The notes beneath the pieces are model-generated. The model was not told the DNA's origin, did no database searches, and saw nothing but the letters and a program-made list of their open reading frames with translations. The position numbers and the translations under genes were made by a program. Shown here in pieces: positions 46,696 to 55,994 of a stretch of 64,000 bases of DNA. Positions within the stretch are counted from its first letter, which is position 1. Each line of letters opens with the position of its first letter. This DNA comes from Franzmannia pantelleriensis (lineage in GTDB: Bacteria > Pseudomonadota > Gammaproteobacteria > Pseudomonadales > Halomonadaceae): NCBI RefSeq assembly GCF_900102875.1, contig NZ_FNGH01000001.1, forward strand, positions 426,063 through 490,062, read 5' to 3'.

Positions 46696-46711
46696 ATTTA
46701 TCATGATAAAT
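46696..46711. promoter_or_regulatory. 16-bp perfect palindrome, candidate FadR-type operator
   Basis: ATTTATCATGATAAAT is a perfect inverted repeat 70 bases before the binding-protein start and 181 bases before the divergent DUF1028 start, in a locally AT-rich stretch of a GC-rich genome. The operon's last regulator gene (GntR/FadR family at 52288) is the obvious candidate to bind it. Confidence 0.55.
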
Positions 46712-46780
46712 ACAAGAACTCCTACAGCGTAGCCGCTTGTGCTCACTCACGACAACGTCAACAACATCAGGAGAGGCAAG

Positions 46781-48358
46781 ATGATTCGCTCCCTCGCATT
46801 GCCCAAGGGCCTCGGGCTATCGGCCCTGGCGCTGGCCGTGGCCGGCTTGAGCGCACCGCTCGCCGCCCAGACGCCCCCCAACGTGCTGGTGGTCGGACAG
46901 ATCGCTGAACCGCAGTCCCTGGACCCGGCCCAGGTTACCGCGGTCAACGACTTCCGCATCATGATGAACATGTACGACGGCCTGGTGCGCTACGCCGACG
47001 GCACCCTCGAGGTCGAGCCGGCGCTGGCCAGCGAGTGGCAGATCAGCGACGACGGTACCGTCTACACCTTCACCCTGCGCGACGACGTCAGGTTCCACGA
47101 CGGCAGCGCCTTCGACGCCGAGGCTGTGGTGTTCCACTTCGAGCGCATGCTCGACGAGGCGCATCCCTACCACGATACCGGCCCGTTCCCGCTGGCGTTC
47201 TTCTTCGAGTCCATCGACAGCGTCGAGGCGAGCGGCGAGCACGAGGTCACCTTCACCCTCGACGAACCCTATGCGCCCTTCCTCTCCAACCTCGCCTACC
47301 CCACCGGCCTGATCGTCTCGCCAGCGGCAGTGCAGGAGCACGGTGATGACTTCGGCCGCAACCCGTCCGGCACCGGCGCCTTCCAGTTCGAGGAGTGGCA
47401 GAGCAATAGCCGCGTCATCGCCAGCGCCAACCCCGACTACTGGGACGGCGCGCCCGCGCTGGAGGCCGTGGTATTCCGGCCAATCACCGACGCCAACACC
47501 CGGGTCGCCGAGATGATGGCCGGCGGTATCGACCTGATGGTCGAAGTGCCGCCGGACAACGTCGCCCAGTTCGCCGAGGACCCGATGTACGCGGTCTCCG
47601 AGCAGGCCGGCCCTCACCTGTGGTTCTTGATCCTCAATACCAGGGAAGGCCCCTTCGCCGACCAGCGCATGCGCCAGGCGATCAACTACGCCATCGACAA
47701 GGAGTCGCTGGTCGATAATATTCTCGAAGGGACCGCCACGGTGGCCGCCGGACCGATTCCGCCGGCCTTCGAGTGGGCCTATAACGAGGAGCTGGAACCC
47801 TACCCCTATGATCCGGACCGTGCCCGCGAACTGATCGCCGAGGCCGGCCACGAGGGCGCCGAACTGACCTTCTACGTCACCGAGGGCGGCTCGGGCATGC
47901 TCGACCCGATTCCCATGGGCTCGGCGATCCAGGCCGATCTGGCCGACGTGGGGCTCGATGTCAGCATCGAGACCTACGAGTGGAACACCTTCCTTGGCGA
48001 GGTCAATCCCGGCCTGGAAGGCAAGGCCGACATGGCCCAGATGGCGTGGATGACCAATGATCCGGACACCCTGCCGTTCCTGGCCCTGCGCAGCGACGCC
48101 ATGCCTGACCAGGGCGGCTTCAACTCCGGCTACTACAGCAACCCGGAGGTCGATGAACTGCTCGAGCGGGCCCGGCGCAGCGTCGACCAGGACGAGCGGG
48201 CGAAGCTCTACAAGGAGATGCAGGCCATCGTCCACGAGGATGCTCCCTGGGCCTTCGTCGCCAACTGGAAGCAGAACGCCGTGTCGAGTGCTGCAGTCGA
48301 GAACTTCCGCCTGCAGCCGTCGTTCTTCCTGTTGCTGCACGAGGTCAGCAAGCCGTAA
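46781..48358 (+). CDS. Peptide/nickel-type ABC transporter binding protein (family 5)
   Basis: A 525-residue periplasmic solute-binding protein. The signal peptide is MIRSLALPKGLGLSA...LSAPLAAQ, cleaved near residue 28. The mature part starts with NVLVVGQIAEPQSLDPAQ and carries LRDDVRFHDGSAFDAEAVVF (~residues 100-119) and NPSGTGAFQFEEW, the SBP_bac_5 signature. The closest functional classes are dipeptide and glutathione binders; the ligand is not decidable. ATG 46781 has AGGAGAGG about 5 bases upstream. First gene of a six-gene set; a 20-base hairpin follows its stop. Confidence 0.92.
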   Translation: MIRSLALPKGLGLSALALAVAGLSAPLAAQTPPNVLVVGQIAEPQSLDPAQVTAVNDFRIMMNMYDGLVRYADGTLEVEPALASEWQISDDGTVYTFTLRDDVRFHDGSAFDAEAVVFHFERMLDEAHPYHDTGPFPLAFFFESIDSVEASGEHEVTFTLDEPYAPFLSNLAYPTGLIVSPAAVQEHGDDFGRNPSGTGAFQFEEWQSNSRVIASANPDYWDGAPALEAVVFRPITDANTRVAEMMAGGIDLMVEVPPDNVAQFAEDPMYAVSEQAGPHLWFLILNTREGPFADQRMRQAINYAIDKESLVDNILEGTATVAAGPIPPAFEWAYNEELEPYPYDPDRARELIAEAGHEGAELTFYVTEGGSGMLDPIPMGSAIQADLADVGLDVSIETYEWNTFLGEVNPGLEGKADMAQMAWMTNDPDTLPFLALRSDAMPDQGGFNSGYYSNPEVDELLERARRSVDQDERAKLYKEMQAIVHEDAPWAFVANWKQNAVSSAAVENFRLQPSFFLLLHEVSKP

Positions 48359-48371
48359 GCACGCCGTGCCC

Positions 48372-48391
48372 CGGGCGGGCTTGCCTGCCCG
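48372..48391 (+). promoter_or_regulatory. Intercistronic hairpin after the binding-protein gene
   Basis: CGGGCGGGC-TT-GCCTGCCCG folds into a nine-pair GC-rich stem (one G-T) 14 bases after the stop, 28 bases before the permease start. No T-run follows. Such hairpins typically stabilise upstream mRNA so that binding protein exceeds permease. Confidence 0.55.
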
Positions 48392-48418
48392 AAGGTCCAC
48401 ACCAAGCGGAGTCATGAC

Positions 48419-49366
48419 ATGCATCTCTATGTGCTGCGCCGCCTGCTGATGACGGTGCCGGTGCTGCTGGGGCTGACGGTGATCGTGTTTCTGATCATGT
48501 CGCTGATTCCCGGTGATCCGGCGCTGGCCATCCTCGGCTCCTACGCCACGCCGGAGAACCTGGCGCGGCTGCGCGCCGATCTCGGCCTCGATCTCAGCCT
48601 GCCGCAGCAATACTGGGTGTGGCTGACCAATATTCTGCAGGGCGACTTTGGGCGCTCCTATCACCTCAACCGACCGGTGCTCGACGAGGTGCTGGAGCGT
48701 TTCGGCGCCACCCTGATCCTGGCCGGTACCTCGCTTGCACTGTGCGTGGTAATCGGCGCGGCCGCCGGCATCGTCTCGGCGGTACGCCAGTACGGCTGGG
48801 CCGACCGCATCATCACCCTGCTGGTGCTGATCGGTATCTCGGTGCCGGCCTTCTGGCTCGGCATGCTGATGATCCTGCTGTTCGCCGTGGAACTGCGCTG
48901 GTTGCCGGTCAGCGGCATGTATTCGATCTACGGCGGCGGCGACCTGCCCGACCTGCTGCGCCACCTGGTGCTGCCGGCCATCGCCCTGGCGGTCGTCGCC
49001 GCCGGGGTGATCGCACGTCTGACCCGCTCCAACATGCTCGAGGTGCTGCGTCAGGACTATATTCGCACCGCCCGCGCCAAGGGCCTGGACGAGAATCGCG
49101 TGATCCTCGGCCACGCCTTCAAGGTCGCGCTGGTCAACCTGATCCCGGTGATCGGCGTGCAGGCCGGCTTCGTGATCGGCGGTGCCGTGTATATCGAGAC
49201 GGTGTTCCAGTGGCCGGGCATCGGCCGCATGCTGGTCAACGCCATCTCCACTCGCGACATTCTGCTGGTGCAGGGCGGCGTGCTGGTGGTGGCCGCCAGC
49301 TATGTGCTGTTCAATCTGTGCGCCGACCTGCTGCAGTACTGGCTCGACCCGAGGATCAAGGCATGA
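48419..49366 (+). CDS. Peptide ABC transporter permease (DppB type)
   Basis: A 315-residue inner-membrane permease with six segments: it begins MHLYVLRRLLMTVPVLLGL, has the periplasmic loop PGDPALAILGSYATPENL and LRADLGLDLSLPQQYWVWL (~residues 53-71), and the EAA loop ARAKGLDENRVILGHAFK. The C terminus ends in the conserved YWLDPRIKA. Its stop overlaps the start of the fused permease/ATPase gene (ATGA). Confidence 0.94.
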   Translation: MHLYVLRRLLMTVPVLLGLTVIVFLIMSLIPGDPALAILGSYATPENLARLRADLGLDLSLPQQYWVWLTNILQGDFGRSYHLNRPVLDEVLERFGATLILAGTSLALCVVIGAAAGIVSAVRQYGWADRIITLLVLIGISVPAFWLGMLMILLFAVELRWLPVSGMYSIYGGGDLPDLLRHLVLPAIALAVVAAGVIARLTRSNMLEVLRQDYIRTARAKGLDENRVILGHAFKVALVNLIPVIGVQAGFVIGGAVYIETVFQWPGIGRMLVNAISTRDILLVQGGVLVVAASYVLFNLCADLLQYWLDPRIKA

Positions 49367-51279
49367 TGGCATTCCTCAAACTGCTGGCGCGCAACCGCCT
49401 GGCGGCCTTCGGCGGCATCCTGCTTCTGGCGCTGGTGCTGCTGGCCCTGATCACGCCGCTGCTGCCGCTGCTCGAGCCCAACGCCACCAATCCCGCCAAT
49501 CGTCTCCAGCCGCCACTCTCCGACGGTCACTGGCTGGGCACCGATCAGCTGGGCCGCGACATCCTCTCGCGCCTGCTGTGGGGCCTGCGGGTCAGCCTTG
49601 CAGTGGGCATCGCCGCCTCGCTGGTGGCTGCCTTGATCGGCTCGACGATCGGGCTAGTGGCAGGCTACTTCGGCGGACGTACCGATAACACCCTGATGCG
49701 CGGCATCGACATGCTGATGGCATTTCCCTACATCCTGCTGGCTTTGGCCATCGTCGCCGTGCTGGGGCCCGGGCTGATGAATGCGCTCTACGCCATTGCT
49801 ATCGTCAATATTCCGTTCTTCGCGCGTAATATCCGCGGCGCCACGGTGAGCATCGCCCATCGCGAGTTCGTCGACGCCGCGCGGCTGTCAGGCAAGGGCG
49901 ACCTGCGCATTCTGGTCAGCGAGATACTGCCCAACGTGCTACCGGTGATCGTCATCACCCTGTCGACGACCGTCGGCTGGATGATCCTCGAAACCGCCGG
50001 ACTGAGTTTCCTCGGCCTCGGCGCCCAGCCGCCACAGGCCGACCTCGGTTCGATGCTCGGCGAAGGCCGGCGGATGATCATCAACGCCCCCCACGTGGCG
50101 ACTCTACCGGGGTTGGCGATCTTCCTGCTGGTGATGAGCATCAACCTGCTCGGCGACGGGGTACGCGATGCCCTCGACCCGCGCCTCAAATCCGGTGCGT
50201 TGTCGCGCCCGGCACCCATGACTCGTCTGCGTCGCCGGCAACATGTCAAGGTCGATGATGTCGTGCGCGTTCCTGGCCAGGCATCAGCGCTGCTCGAGGT
50301 CGACGACCTGCATACTGACTTTGAGGTCGGTCGCGAGACCTACCGCGCGGTCAACGGGGTGAGCTTCAGCCTCAAGCCCAACGAGTGCCTGGGGCTGGTC
50401 GGCGAGTCGGGCTCCGGCAAGTCGGTCACCGCGCTCTCGCTGCTGGGCCTTGTCGCCTCGCCGCCGGGCGTGATCAGCGGCGGTCACGTCCACTTCCAGG
50501 GCCGCGATCTGCTCGACCTCGGCATCCGTGAGCTGCGCAGGGTGCGCGGCAACCAGGTGGCCTATGTGTTCCAGGACCCGCTCTCCACTCTGCACCCGCT
50601 GATCAAGGTCGGTGATCAGCTGATCGAGGCGCTTCGCACCCACCAGCCACTATCGCGCCAGGCTGCCCATCAGCGTGCCGTTGAGCTGCTCGGCCAGGTA
50701 CGTATCCCTAACCCCGAGCGTCGCGCCTCGCAGTACCCCCACGAGCTGTCCGGCGGCATGCGCCAGCGGGTCGGGATCGCCATGGCGCTGGCCAACGACC
50801 CGCAGTTGATCATCGCCGATGAACCGACCACCGCGCTGGACGTCACGGTCCAGGCGCAGATCCTCACCCTGCTCAAGCGCCTGCGCGAGGCGCAAGGCAC
50901 CTCCGTGCTGTTCATCACCCACGACTTCGGGGTGGTATCCCAGGTGTGCGATCGGGTGGCGGTCATGTACGCCGGACGCATCGTCGAGGTGGGTCCCACT
51001 CAGGAGCTGCTGGCCAATCCACGCCACCCCTATACGCGGCGGCTGATCGACTGCGTGCCGCGCCTCGGCGACCCCGACCACGAGCCGGCGGCAATCCCCG
51101 GTCTACCGCCGGCCGCCAACGCCTTGCCGTCCGGCTGTGCTTTCGCCGATCGCTGTGACCTGGTGGAGCCGCGCTGCCGTGAAGGTGAGATCGCGCTGAT
51201 CGCCAGCGACGGCGAGCGTCAGGTGCGCTGCATCAAGCCGCTGGCCAACCGCACGACGACCGGAGCTGCCCATGCCTGA
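49363..51279 (+). CDS. Fused peptide ABC permease (DppC type) and ATPase (DppD type)
   Basis: A 638-residue single polypeptide joining two normally separate subunits. Residues ~1-285 are a DppC-like permease with GHWLGTDQLGRDILSRLLWG, EAA loop DAARLSGKGDLRILVSE and the ending GDGVRDALDPRLKSG. A short linker rich in Arg (TRLRRRQHVKVDDVV, ~residues 286-305) leads to an ATPase with Walker A GESGSGKS (~348), LSGGMRQRVGIAMA, Walker [13 protein letters not shown] and the oligopeptide-type tail with CAFADRCDLVEPRC. The sequence is continuous across the junction with no stop, so it is a true fusion. ATG at 49363 overlaps the previous stop; the frame upstream of it belongs to the other gene's shadow. 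Confidence 0.92.
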   Translation: MMAFLKLLARNRLAAFGGILLLALVLLALITPLLPLLEPNATNPANRLQPPLSDGHWLGTDQLGRDILSRLLWGLRVSLAVGIAASLVAALIGSTIGLVAGYFGGRTDNTLMRGIDMLMAFPYILLALAIVAVLGPGLMNALYAIAIVNIPFFARNIRGATVSIAHREFVDAARLSGKGDLRILVSEILPNVLPVIVITLSTTVGWMILETAGLSFLGLGAQPPQADLGSMLGEGRRMIINAPHVATLPGLAIFLLVMSINLLGDGVRDALDPRLKSGALSRPAPMTRLRRRQHVKVDDVVRVPGQASALLEVDDLHTDFEVGRETYRAVNGVSFSLKPNECLGLVGESGSGKSVTALSLLGLVASPPGVISGGHVHFQGRDLLDLGIRELRRVRGNQVAYVFQDPLSTLHPLIKVGDQLIEALRTHQPLSRQAAHQRAVELLGQVRIPNPERRASQYPHELSGGMRQRVGIAMALANDPQLIIADEPTTALDVTVQAQILTLLKRLREAQGTSVLFITHDFGVVSQVCDRVAVMYAGRIVEVGPTQELLANPRHPYTRRLIDCVPRLGDPDHEPAAIPGLPPAANALPSGCAFADRCDLVEPRCREGEIALIASDGERQVRCIKPLANRTTTGAAHA

Positions 51280-52291
51280 ACCGCTGCTCGATATCACCGG
51301 CCTGACCCGCACCTTCGGCGGCGGCCGCAGCCTGCTGGGCATCCCCAAGCCCGGGGTGCATGCCGTACAGCGTGTCGATCTGCAGGTGGCACGTGGCGAA
51401 ACCCTGGGTATCGTCGGCGAGTCCGGCTGCGGCAAGTCGACCCTGGCGCGCATGCTGGTCGGACTCGACACCCCCAGTGGCGGTGAGATTCGGTTTGCCG
51501 GCGAGGACCTGCAAGCCATGCGCCGCCTCGACCGCCACGCGCTGTCGCGGCGCATCCAGTACGTCTTTCAGGACCCGCTTAGCTCGCTCAACCCGCGCAT
51601 GCGCATCCGCGATATCCTGGCCGCGCCCCTCAAGCACCTGCGCGGCCTGTCCGGACGGGCCCTCGACGCGCGTATTGCTGAGCTGCTCGAGGTGGTCAAT
51701 TTGCGCCCGGAGTTCGTGAGCCGCTATCCCCACGAGTTCTCCGGCGGTCAGGCCCAGCGCATCGGCATCGCCCGGGCACTGGCCGCCGAACCCGACGTGC
51801 TGGTACTCGACGAACCAGTGTCGGCGCTGGATGTCTCGGTCCAGGCCCAGGTCCTCAAGCTGCTGCGCCGGCTAAAGGCCGAATTCGACCTCACCTACCT
51901 GTTCATCAGTCACGACCTGTCGGTGGTCGAGACCATCAGCCAGCGCATCGCGGTGATGTATTTTGGACGGGTGGTGGAAGAAGCCCCGGCACGCCGTCTG
52001 TTCAGCCAGCCGGCGCATCCCTACACCCGGCTGCTGCTGAGCAGCGCACCGGTGCCCGGCGGGCCGCCGATCACCGCCGAATCCACGGCCGCCGAGCTGC
52101 CTGATCCCCTCGACCCACCGCCCGGCTGCGCCTTTGCGCCGCGCTGCCCCAAGGCCCGCGATGCCTGCCGCCAGGCACCACCGCCTCTCGAGGCACTCAG
52201 CGGCGGCGGTCATCGCGCGGCGTGCCTGTACCCCGAGCGAGGGGCGTGGCAGGCTAGCGCCTCGACCACCGCCACCCCGGGAGCCTCATGA
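51272..52291 (+). CDS. Peptide ABC transporter ATPase (DppF type)
   Basis: Second ATPase of the importer, 339 residues: Walker A GESGCGKST (~residues 49-57), LSSLNPRMRI after the Q-loop VFQDP, FSGGQAQRIGIARAL, Walker B VLVLDEPVSALD, and a Cys-rich oligopeptide-transporter C terminus (CAFAPRCPKARDAC). In related proteins this cysteine cluster can hold an Fe-S centre. It overlaps the fused gene by eight bases and the regulator by four, so the block is translationally coupled. Confidence 0.94.
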   Translation: MPEPLLDITGLTRTFGGGRSLLGIPKPGVHAVQRVDLQVARGETLGIVGESGCGKSTLARMLVGLDTPSGGEIRFAGEDLQAMRRLDRHALSRRIQYVFQDPLSSLNPRMRIRDILAAPLKHLRGLSGRALDARIAELLEVVNLRPEFVSRYPHEFSGGQAQRIGIARALAAEPDVLVLDEPVSALDVSVQAQVLKLLRRLKAEFDLTYLFISHDLSVVETISQRIAVMYFGRVVEEAPARRLFSQPAHPYTRLLLSSAPVPGGPPITAESTAAELPDPLDPPPGCAFAPRCPKARDACRQAPPPLEALSGGGHRAACLYPERGAWQASASTTATPGAS

Positions 52292-53112
52292 GCACGTCAT
52301 CGCCGCGCCGCAAGCGCACCGAGGTCATCGCCGAGGCGCTCAAGGACTATATCGCCGAGCAGGGCCTGATCCCCGGGGATCGGCTGCCCCAGGAGCAGCA
52401 CCTGATCGATGCCCTGGGTGCGTCCAAGGGCACCATTCGCGAGGCATTGCGCGCCCTCGAGTCCCAGGGCCTGATCCAGACGCGTACCGGGCCCAAGGGC
52501 GGCGCCTTTATCGCCGAGGTCAGCGCCGACCGCAGCATGGAGCTGCTCGGCAACTACTTCTTCTTTCGCCCGCCGACCATCCACGATATCTACGAGGTGC
52601 GCAAGCAGCTGGAGCCGGCGCTGGTGGCCAGCATCACGGGGCTGCTCGACGCCGAGGCCTTCGCCGGCCTGGAGGCCGTTATGGCCTATTACGACCATCC
52701 CCCGGCCACCCTCGACGAGGAGCGCACCCAGCGCCACAAGGAGCTCGAGTTTCACCTACTGCTGGTAGAACACTGCCCCAACCCGCTGCTGGCACTGATG
52801 TGCCGCTATCCGATTCGACTGTTGATGAATCACACCGTCTGCCAGCGCATCTACCAGCATCCCTACCCGGAGCTGCGCCAGCGCGGTCACGGTTATCAGC
52901 AGCAGCTGATCGCGGCGCTGCGCGATGGCGATGCCGAACGAGCGAGCCGGGTCATGGCCGACCACATGCGCGACGCTCAGTCACTGATGGAAGCGCGTGA
53001 GGCGATGCTGGAGAAGACCTTCTTCAAGGCCGGCGGCGCGGCCAGCCCACCCAGCCGCGAGTATCTGGCCCTGCAGGGGCACTGGCCGGGCAAATCCACG
53101 CCCGGCACCTAG
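52288..53112 (+). CDS. FadR-subfamily GntR transcriptional regulator
   Basis: A 274-residue regulator with an N-terminal winged helix (VIAEALKDYIAEQGLIPGDRLP, in residues 11-32; ASKGTIREALRALESQGLI ~49-67) and an all-helical FCD ligand domain whose metal/ligand residues would lie in the region DIYEVRKQLEPALVA and HKELEFHLLLVEH. It is the last gene of the peptide ABC operon, overlapping the ATPase by four bases, so it most likely senses a peptide-derived metabolite and controls this operon, perhaps through the palindrome at 46696. Its end overlaps the convergent M42 peptidase gene by four bases. Confidence 0.9.
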   Translation: MSTSSPRRKRTEVIAEALKDYIAEQGLIPGDRLPQEQHLIDALGASKGTIREALRALESQGLIQTRTGPKGGAFIAEVSADRSMELLGNYFFFRPPTIHDIYEVRKQLEPALVASITGLLDAEAFAGLEAVMAYYDHPPATLDEERTQRHKELEFHLLLVEHCPNPLLALMCRYPIRLLMNHTVCQRIYQHPYPELRQRGHGYQQQLIAALRDGDAERASRVMADHMRDAQSLMEAREAMLEKTFFKAGGAASPPSREYLALQGHWPGKSTPGT

Positions 53113-54176
53113 CTGCCCGAGTCCGATGTCGGCAACCAGGCACTTACCAGTCGACTCAGCGCCAGCAGCGAGTCGCGATGCACCCGCTCCCAGCCGTGAG
53201 AGGCATCGGCACCGAAGCAGGCCAGCGCATTGCGTACGTCGAGACCGGCCTTGGCGGCAGCGTCGCCGTCGCAGTAGTAGTAGGGAAAGCAGTCGCGGGT
53301 GAAGGGAATCTGGTGCTGGCGGCACAGCGCTATCAGTCGCCGGGTGGCAACGGGATGCAGGGGGCCCAGCGAGTCGAGCATCGCAATCGTCACGCCATCA
53401 TGGCAGACGTTCTGGCCTTCGCCCTGGGCGGCGATATCCAGGTTGAGCACCTCCTCGACGCCATCGAACATCACCTGGCTGATGCCCACGCCCAGCTCCT
53501 CGGCACAGGAGAATACCAGGCGCACATCCTGCGGCAGGCCACCCGCGCGAAGCGCCGCCAGCAAACAGGCGATGGCCGCCTTGTTGTCGAGGTGCCGCGC
53601 ATTGATAAAGCCGCTGTCGGTGACACGGGGCTGGCTATCAACGCTGACCAACGCCCCCACCTCGATGCCCTGCTCGCGTAGCGTTGCCGGCGAGGTCTCG
53701 ACCAGATCCAGGCGCAGCTCGATATGCGCCCAGTCCGCCGGCAGCCGGTCGACCGCCTCGTTATACACGTGTCCAGAGGCCTTGGTCGGCAGCAGTGTTC
53801 CCTCCGCCAGTACCGCTCCCGACTCGCCGTGCAACTTGACCCGCGCGCCGTCGGCGAAGCGTGCATTCCATGAGCCGATCGGTCGCACCGCCAGCCGGCC
53901 GTTGTCCTTGAGTCGCACCACCATCGCGCCGAGGGTATCCATATGCGCGGTGATCGCCCGCCGCGGCATGGCGCCCGGCGCCTCGGCAAGCAGATCGCCA
54001 CGCACGGTACGCCGGGTCACCAGGCCCAGTCGCACCAGCTCCGCCGCCAGATGGTCGGCAATGTCGGCGGTATGCAGTGACGGCGAGGGTATTCCCAGCA
54101 GCACCAAAAGCTGCTCTTCGAGGTAGTCGGCATCAAGTGACATGGTCGTCTCGCATCCAGATCCTGAATGCCGCAT
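53109..54176 (-). CDS. M42-family aminopeptidase-like metallohydrolase (NAGGN-system type)
   Basis: A 355-residue cytoplasmic dinuclear metallopeptidase-like protein. Metal ligands are visible in ITAHMDTLGAMV, ARHLDNKAAI, SCAEELGVGIS and, at the end, GADASHGWERVH. The overall sequence resembles the M42 subgroup that accompanies N-acetylglutaminylglutamine amide synthesis genes in some osmoprotectant clusters, but no such synthesis genes are here. ATG 54176 is used because AAGGAGG stands 4-5 bases upstream; the frame before it has no ribosome-binding site. It converges with the FadR-type regulator, pointing to degradation of the imported peptide. Confidence 0.85.
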   Translation of the reverse strand: MRHSGSGCETTMSLDADYLEEQLLVLLGIPSPSLHTADIADHLAAELVRLGLVTRRTVRGDLLAEAPGAMPRRAITAHMDTLGAMVVRLKDNGRLAVRPIGSWNARFADGARVKLHGESGAVLAEGTLLPTKASGHVYNEAVDRLPADWAHIELRLDLVETSPATLREQGIEVGALVSVDSQPRVTDSGFINARHLDNKAAIACLLAALRAGGLPQDVRLVFSCAEELGVGISQVMFDGVEEVLNLDIAAQGEGQNVCHDGVTIAMLDSLGPLHPVATRRLIALCRQHQIPFTRDCFPYYYCDGDAAAKAGLDVRNALACFGADASHGWERVHRDSLLALSRLVSAWLPTSDSGS

Positions 54177-54284
54177 GTTACCTCCTTGCCGTCGCTTATC
54201 GGTCAACATCGCGGCTAATTTCCGGTAACCTTTGGTGCTTATCAAAAGAATCAATGCCATATCGCCTGCCGACACGGGGCCTTA

Positions 54285-55994
54285 ATGCTCAAGCGCTACC
54301 TGCCGATATTCGCCTGGCTGCCCCACTACCATCGCCGTCTTTTCGGTGCCGACCTGCTGGCCGGCATCATCGTCACCGTGATGGTGATTCCGCAATCGCT
54401 GGCCTATGCCATTCTCGCCGGCCTGCCGGCGGTGGTGGGGCTCTACGCCAGTATTCTGCCGCAGTTGGTGTACTGCCTGTTCGGTACCAGCCGTACCCTC
54501 GCGGTTGGCCCGGTGGCGATTATCGCACTGATGACCGGTGCCGCCCTGTCGGCGGTGGCAAGCCCGGGCAGCCTGGAATACCTGCAGGCAGCGCTGGTGC
54601 TGTCGCTGCTGTCGGGCGGCATGCTCGCCGCCATGGGACTGATGAAGCTGGGCTTCTTCACCAACTTTCTCAGCCACCCAGTGATTTCGGGCTTTCTCAC
54701 TGCTTCCGGGATCCTGATCGCCGCCAGCCAGACGGGCAGCATGCTGGGCATCGAGAGCAGCGGCTTCACCCTGCTCGAACGCCTTGTCACCCTGATCCCC
54801 AATCTCGGCGCCATCCACCTGCCCACCCTGGTGATCGGCCTGGGCACCCTGACGTTCCTGATCCTGATGCGCCGCTACGGGCGCGATACCCTACGCCGAC
54901 TAGGGCTCGCTGCCGGGATCGCCGACTTGCTGGCCAAGGCCGGTCCGGTATTCGCGGTCATCGCCACCACCCTGGCCACCTGGCACTGGGACCTGGCGGC
55001 AGGCGGCGTGGCGGTGGTCGGTGCCATTCCCCAAGGGCTGCCGCCGCTGACGCTGCCGGTCAGCGAACTGTCGCTGTGGCGCGCGCTGTTGATCCCCGCA
55101 CTGCTGATCAGCCTGGTGGGCTTCGTCGAGTCGATCTCGATGGGCCAGATGCTCGCCGCCAAGCGGCGGCAGCGGATTTCACCCAATCAGGAGCTGATTG
55201 GCCTTGGCGGTGCCAACGTCGCCGCCGGCCTCAGCGGCGGCATGCCGGTCACCGGCGGACTGTCACGCACCGTGATCAACTTCGATGCCGGCGCCCAGAC
55301 CCCCGCCGCCGGTGCCTTCGCCGCGCTGGGCATCGCCCTGGTCACGCTGTCGATGACCTCGCTGCTCTACTACCTGCCGATCGCAACGCTGGCGGCGACC
55401 ATCACGGTCTCGATCCTGACCCTGGTGGATATCGACATGCTGCGCCAGACCTGGCACTACTCACGCAGTGACTTCGCAGCCATGGCGGTAACCATTCTGT
55501 TGACGCTGGTCGAAGGCGTGGAAGCCGGCATCATCGCCGGTGTCGCGCTTTCCATCGGCCTATTCCTGTATCGTACCAGCCGCCCCCACAGCGCCCTGGT
55601 CGGCCGAGTACCTGGCACCGAGCACTTCCGCAACCTGACCCGTCACGAAGTGGAGACCGCCAGCCACCTCGCCCTGCTGCGCATCGACGAGAGCCTCTAC
55701 TTCGCCAACGCCCGCTACCTCGAGGACACCGTCTACGACCTGGTCGCCAGTCGCCCAGAGCTGGAGCACGTAGTGCTGATCTGCTCGGCGGTCAATCTGA
55801 TCGACGCCTCGGCGCTGGAGAGCCTCGACGCCATCAACGCCCGCCTCAAGGACTCCAACGTCACCCTGCACCTGGCGGAGGTCAAGGGGCCGGTCATGGA
55901 CCAGCTCAATCGCAGCCACTTCCTCGATGAGATCACCGGCCGCGTCTTCCTGAGTACCTATGCCGCCTGGAGTGAGCTCAGCAAGCCCGCCTGA
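54285..55994 (+). CDS. SulP-family anion transporter with STAS domain
   Basis: A 569-residue membrane transporter. The SulP core has ~12-14 segments and begins LFGADLLAGIIVTVMVIPQSLAYAI (the SLC26 signature, ~residues 19-43). NYPVT-like features appear as GGMPVTGGLSRTVINFDAG (~310-328). A C-terminal STAS domain (~435-569) has NLIDASALESLDAIN, keeping the phosphorylatable Ser. Substrates of the family include sulfate, bicarbonate and dicarboxylates. The ATG has weak SD (GGGG). It is divergent from the M42 gene across 108 bases. No linked carbonic anhydrase is seen. Confidence 0.93.
   Translation: MLKRYLPIFAWLPHYHRRLFGADLLAGIIVTVMVIPQSLAYAILAGLPAVVGLYASILPQLVYCLFGTSRTLAVGPVAIIALMTGAALSAVASPGSLEYLQAALVLSLLSGGMLAAMGLMKLGFFTNFLSHPVISGFLTASGILIAASQTGSMLGIESSGFTLLERLVTLIPNLGAIHLPTLVIGLGTLTFLILMRRYGRDTLRRLGLAAGIADLLAKAGPVFAVIATTLATWHWDLAAGGVAVVGAIPQGLPPLTLPVSELSLWRALLIPALLISLVGFVESISMGQMLAAKRRQRISPNQELIGLGGANVAAGLSGGMPVTGGLSRTVINFDAGAQTPAAGAFAALGIALVTLSMTSLLYYLPIATLAATITVSILTLVDIDMLRQTWHYSRSDFAAMAVTILLTLVEGVEAGIIAGVALSIGLFLYRTSRPHSALVGRVPGTEHFRNLTRHEVETASHLALLRIDESLYFANARYLEDTVYDLVASRPELEHVVLICSAVNLIDASALESLDAINARLKDSNVTLHLAEVKGPVMDQLNRSHFLDEITGRVFLSTYAAWSELSKPA

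Noticed and set aside
46817..49372. An 851-residue minus-strand open frame opposite the peptide ABC genes
   Set aside because: It is the antisense shadow of the binding protein and permease genes in high-GC DNA; its composition (His/Gln/Asp/Gly runs) fits no protein, and both sense genes have clear family motifs.
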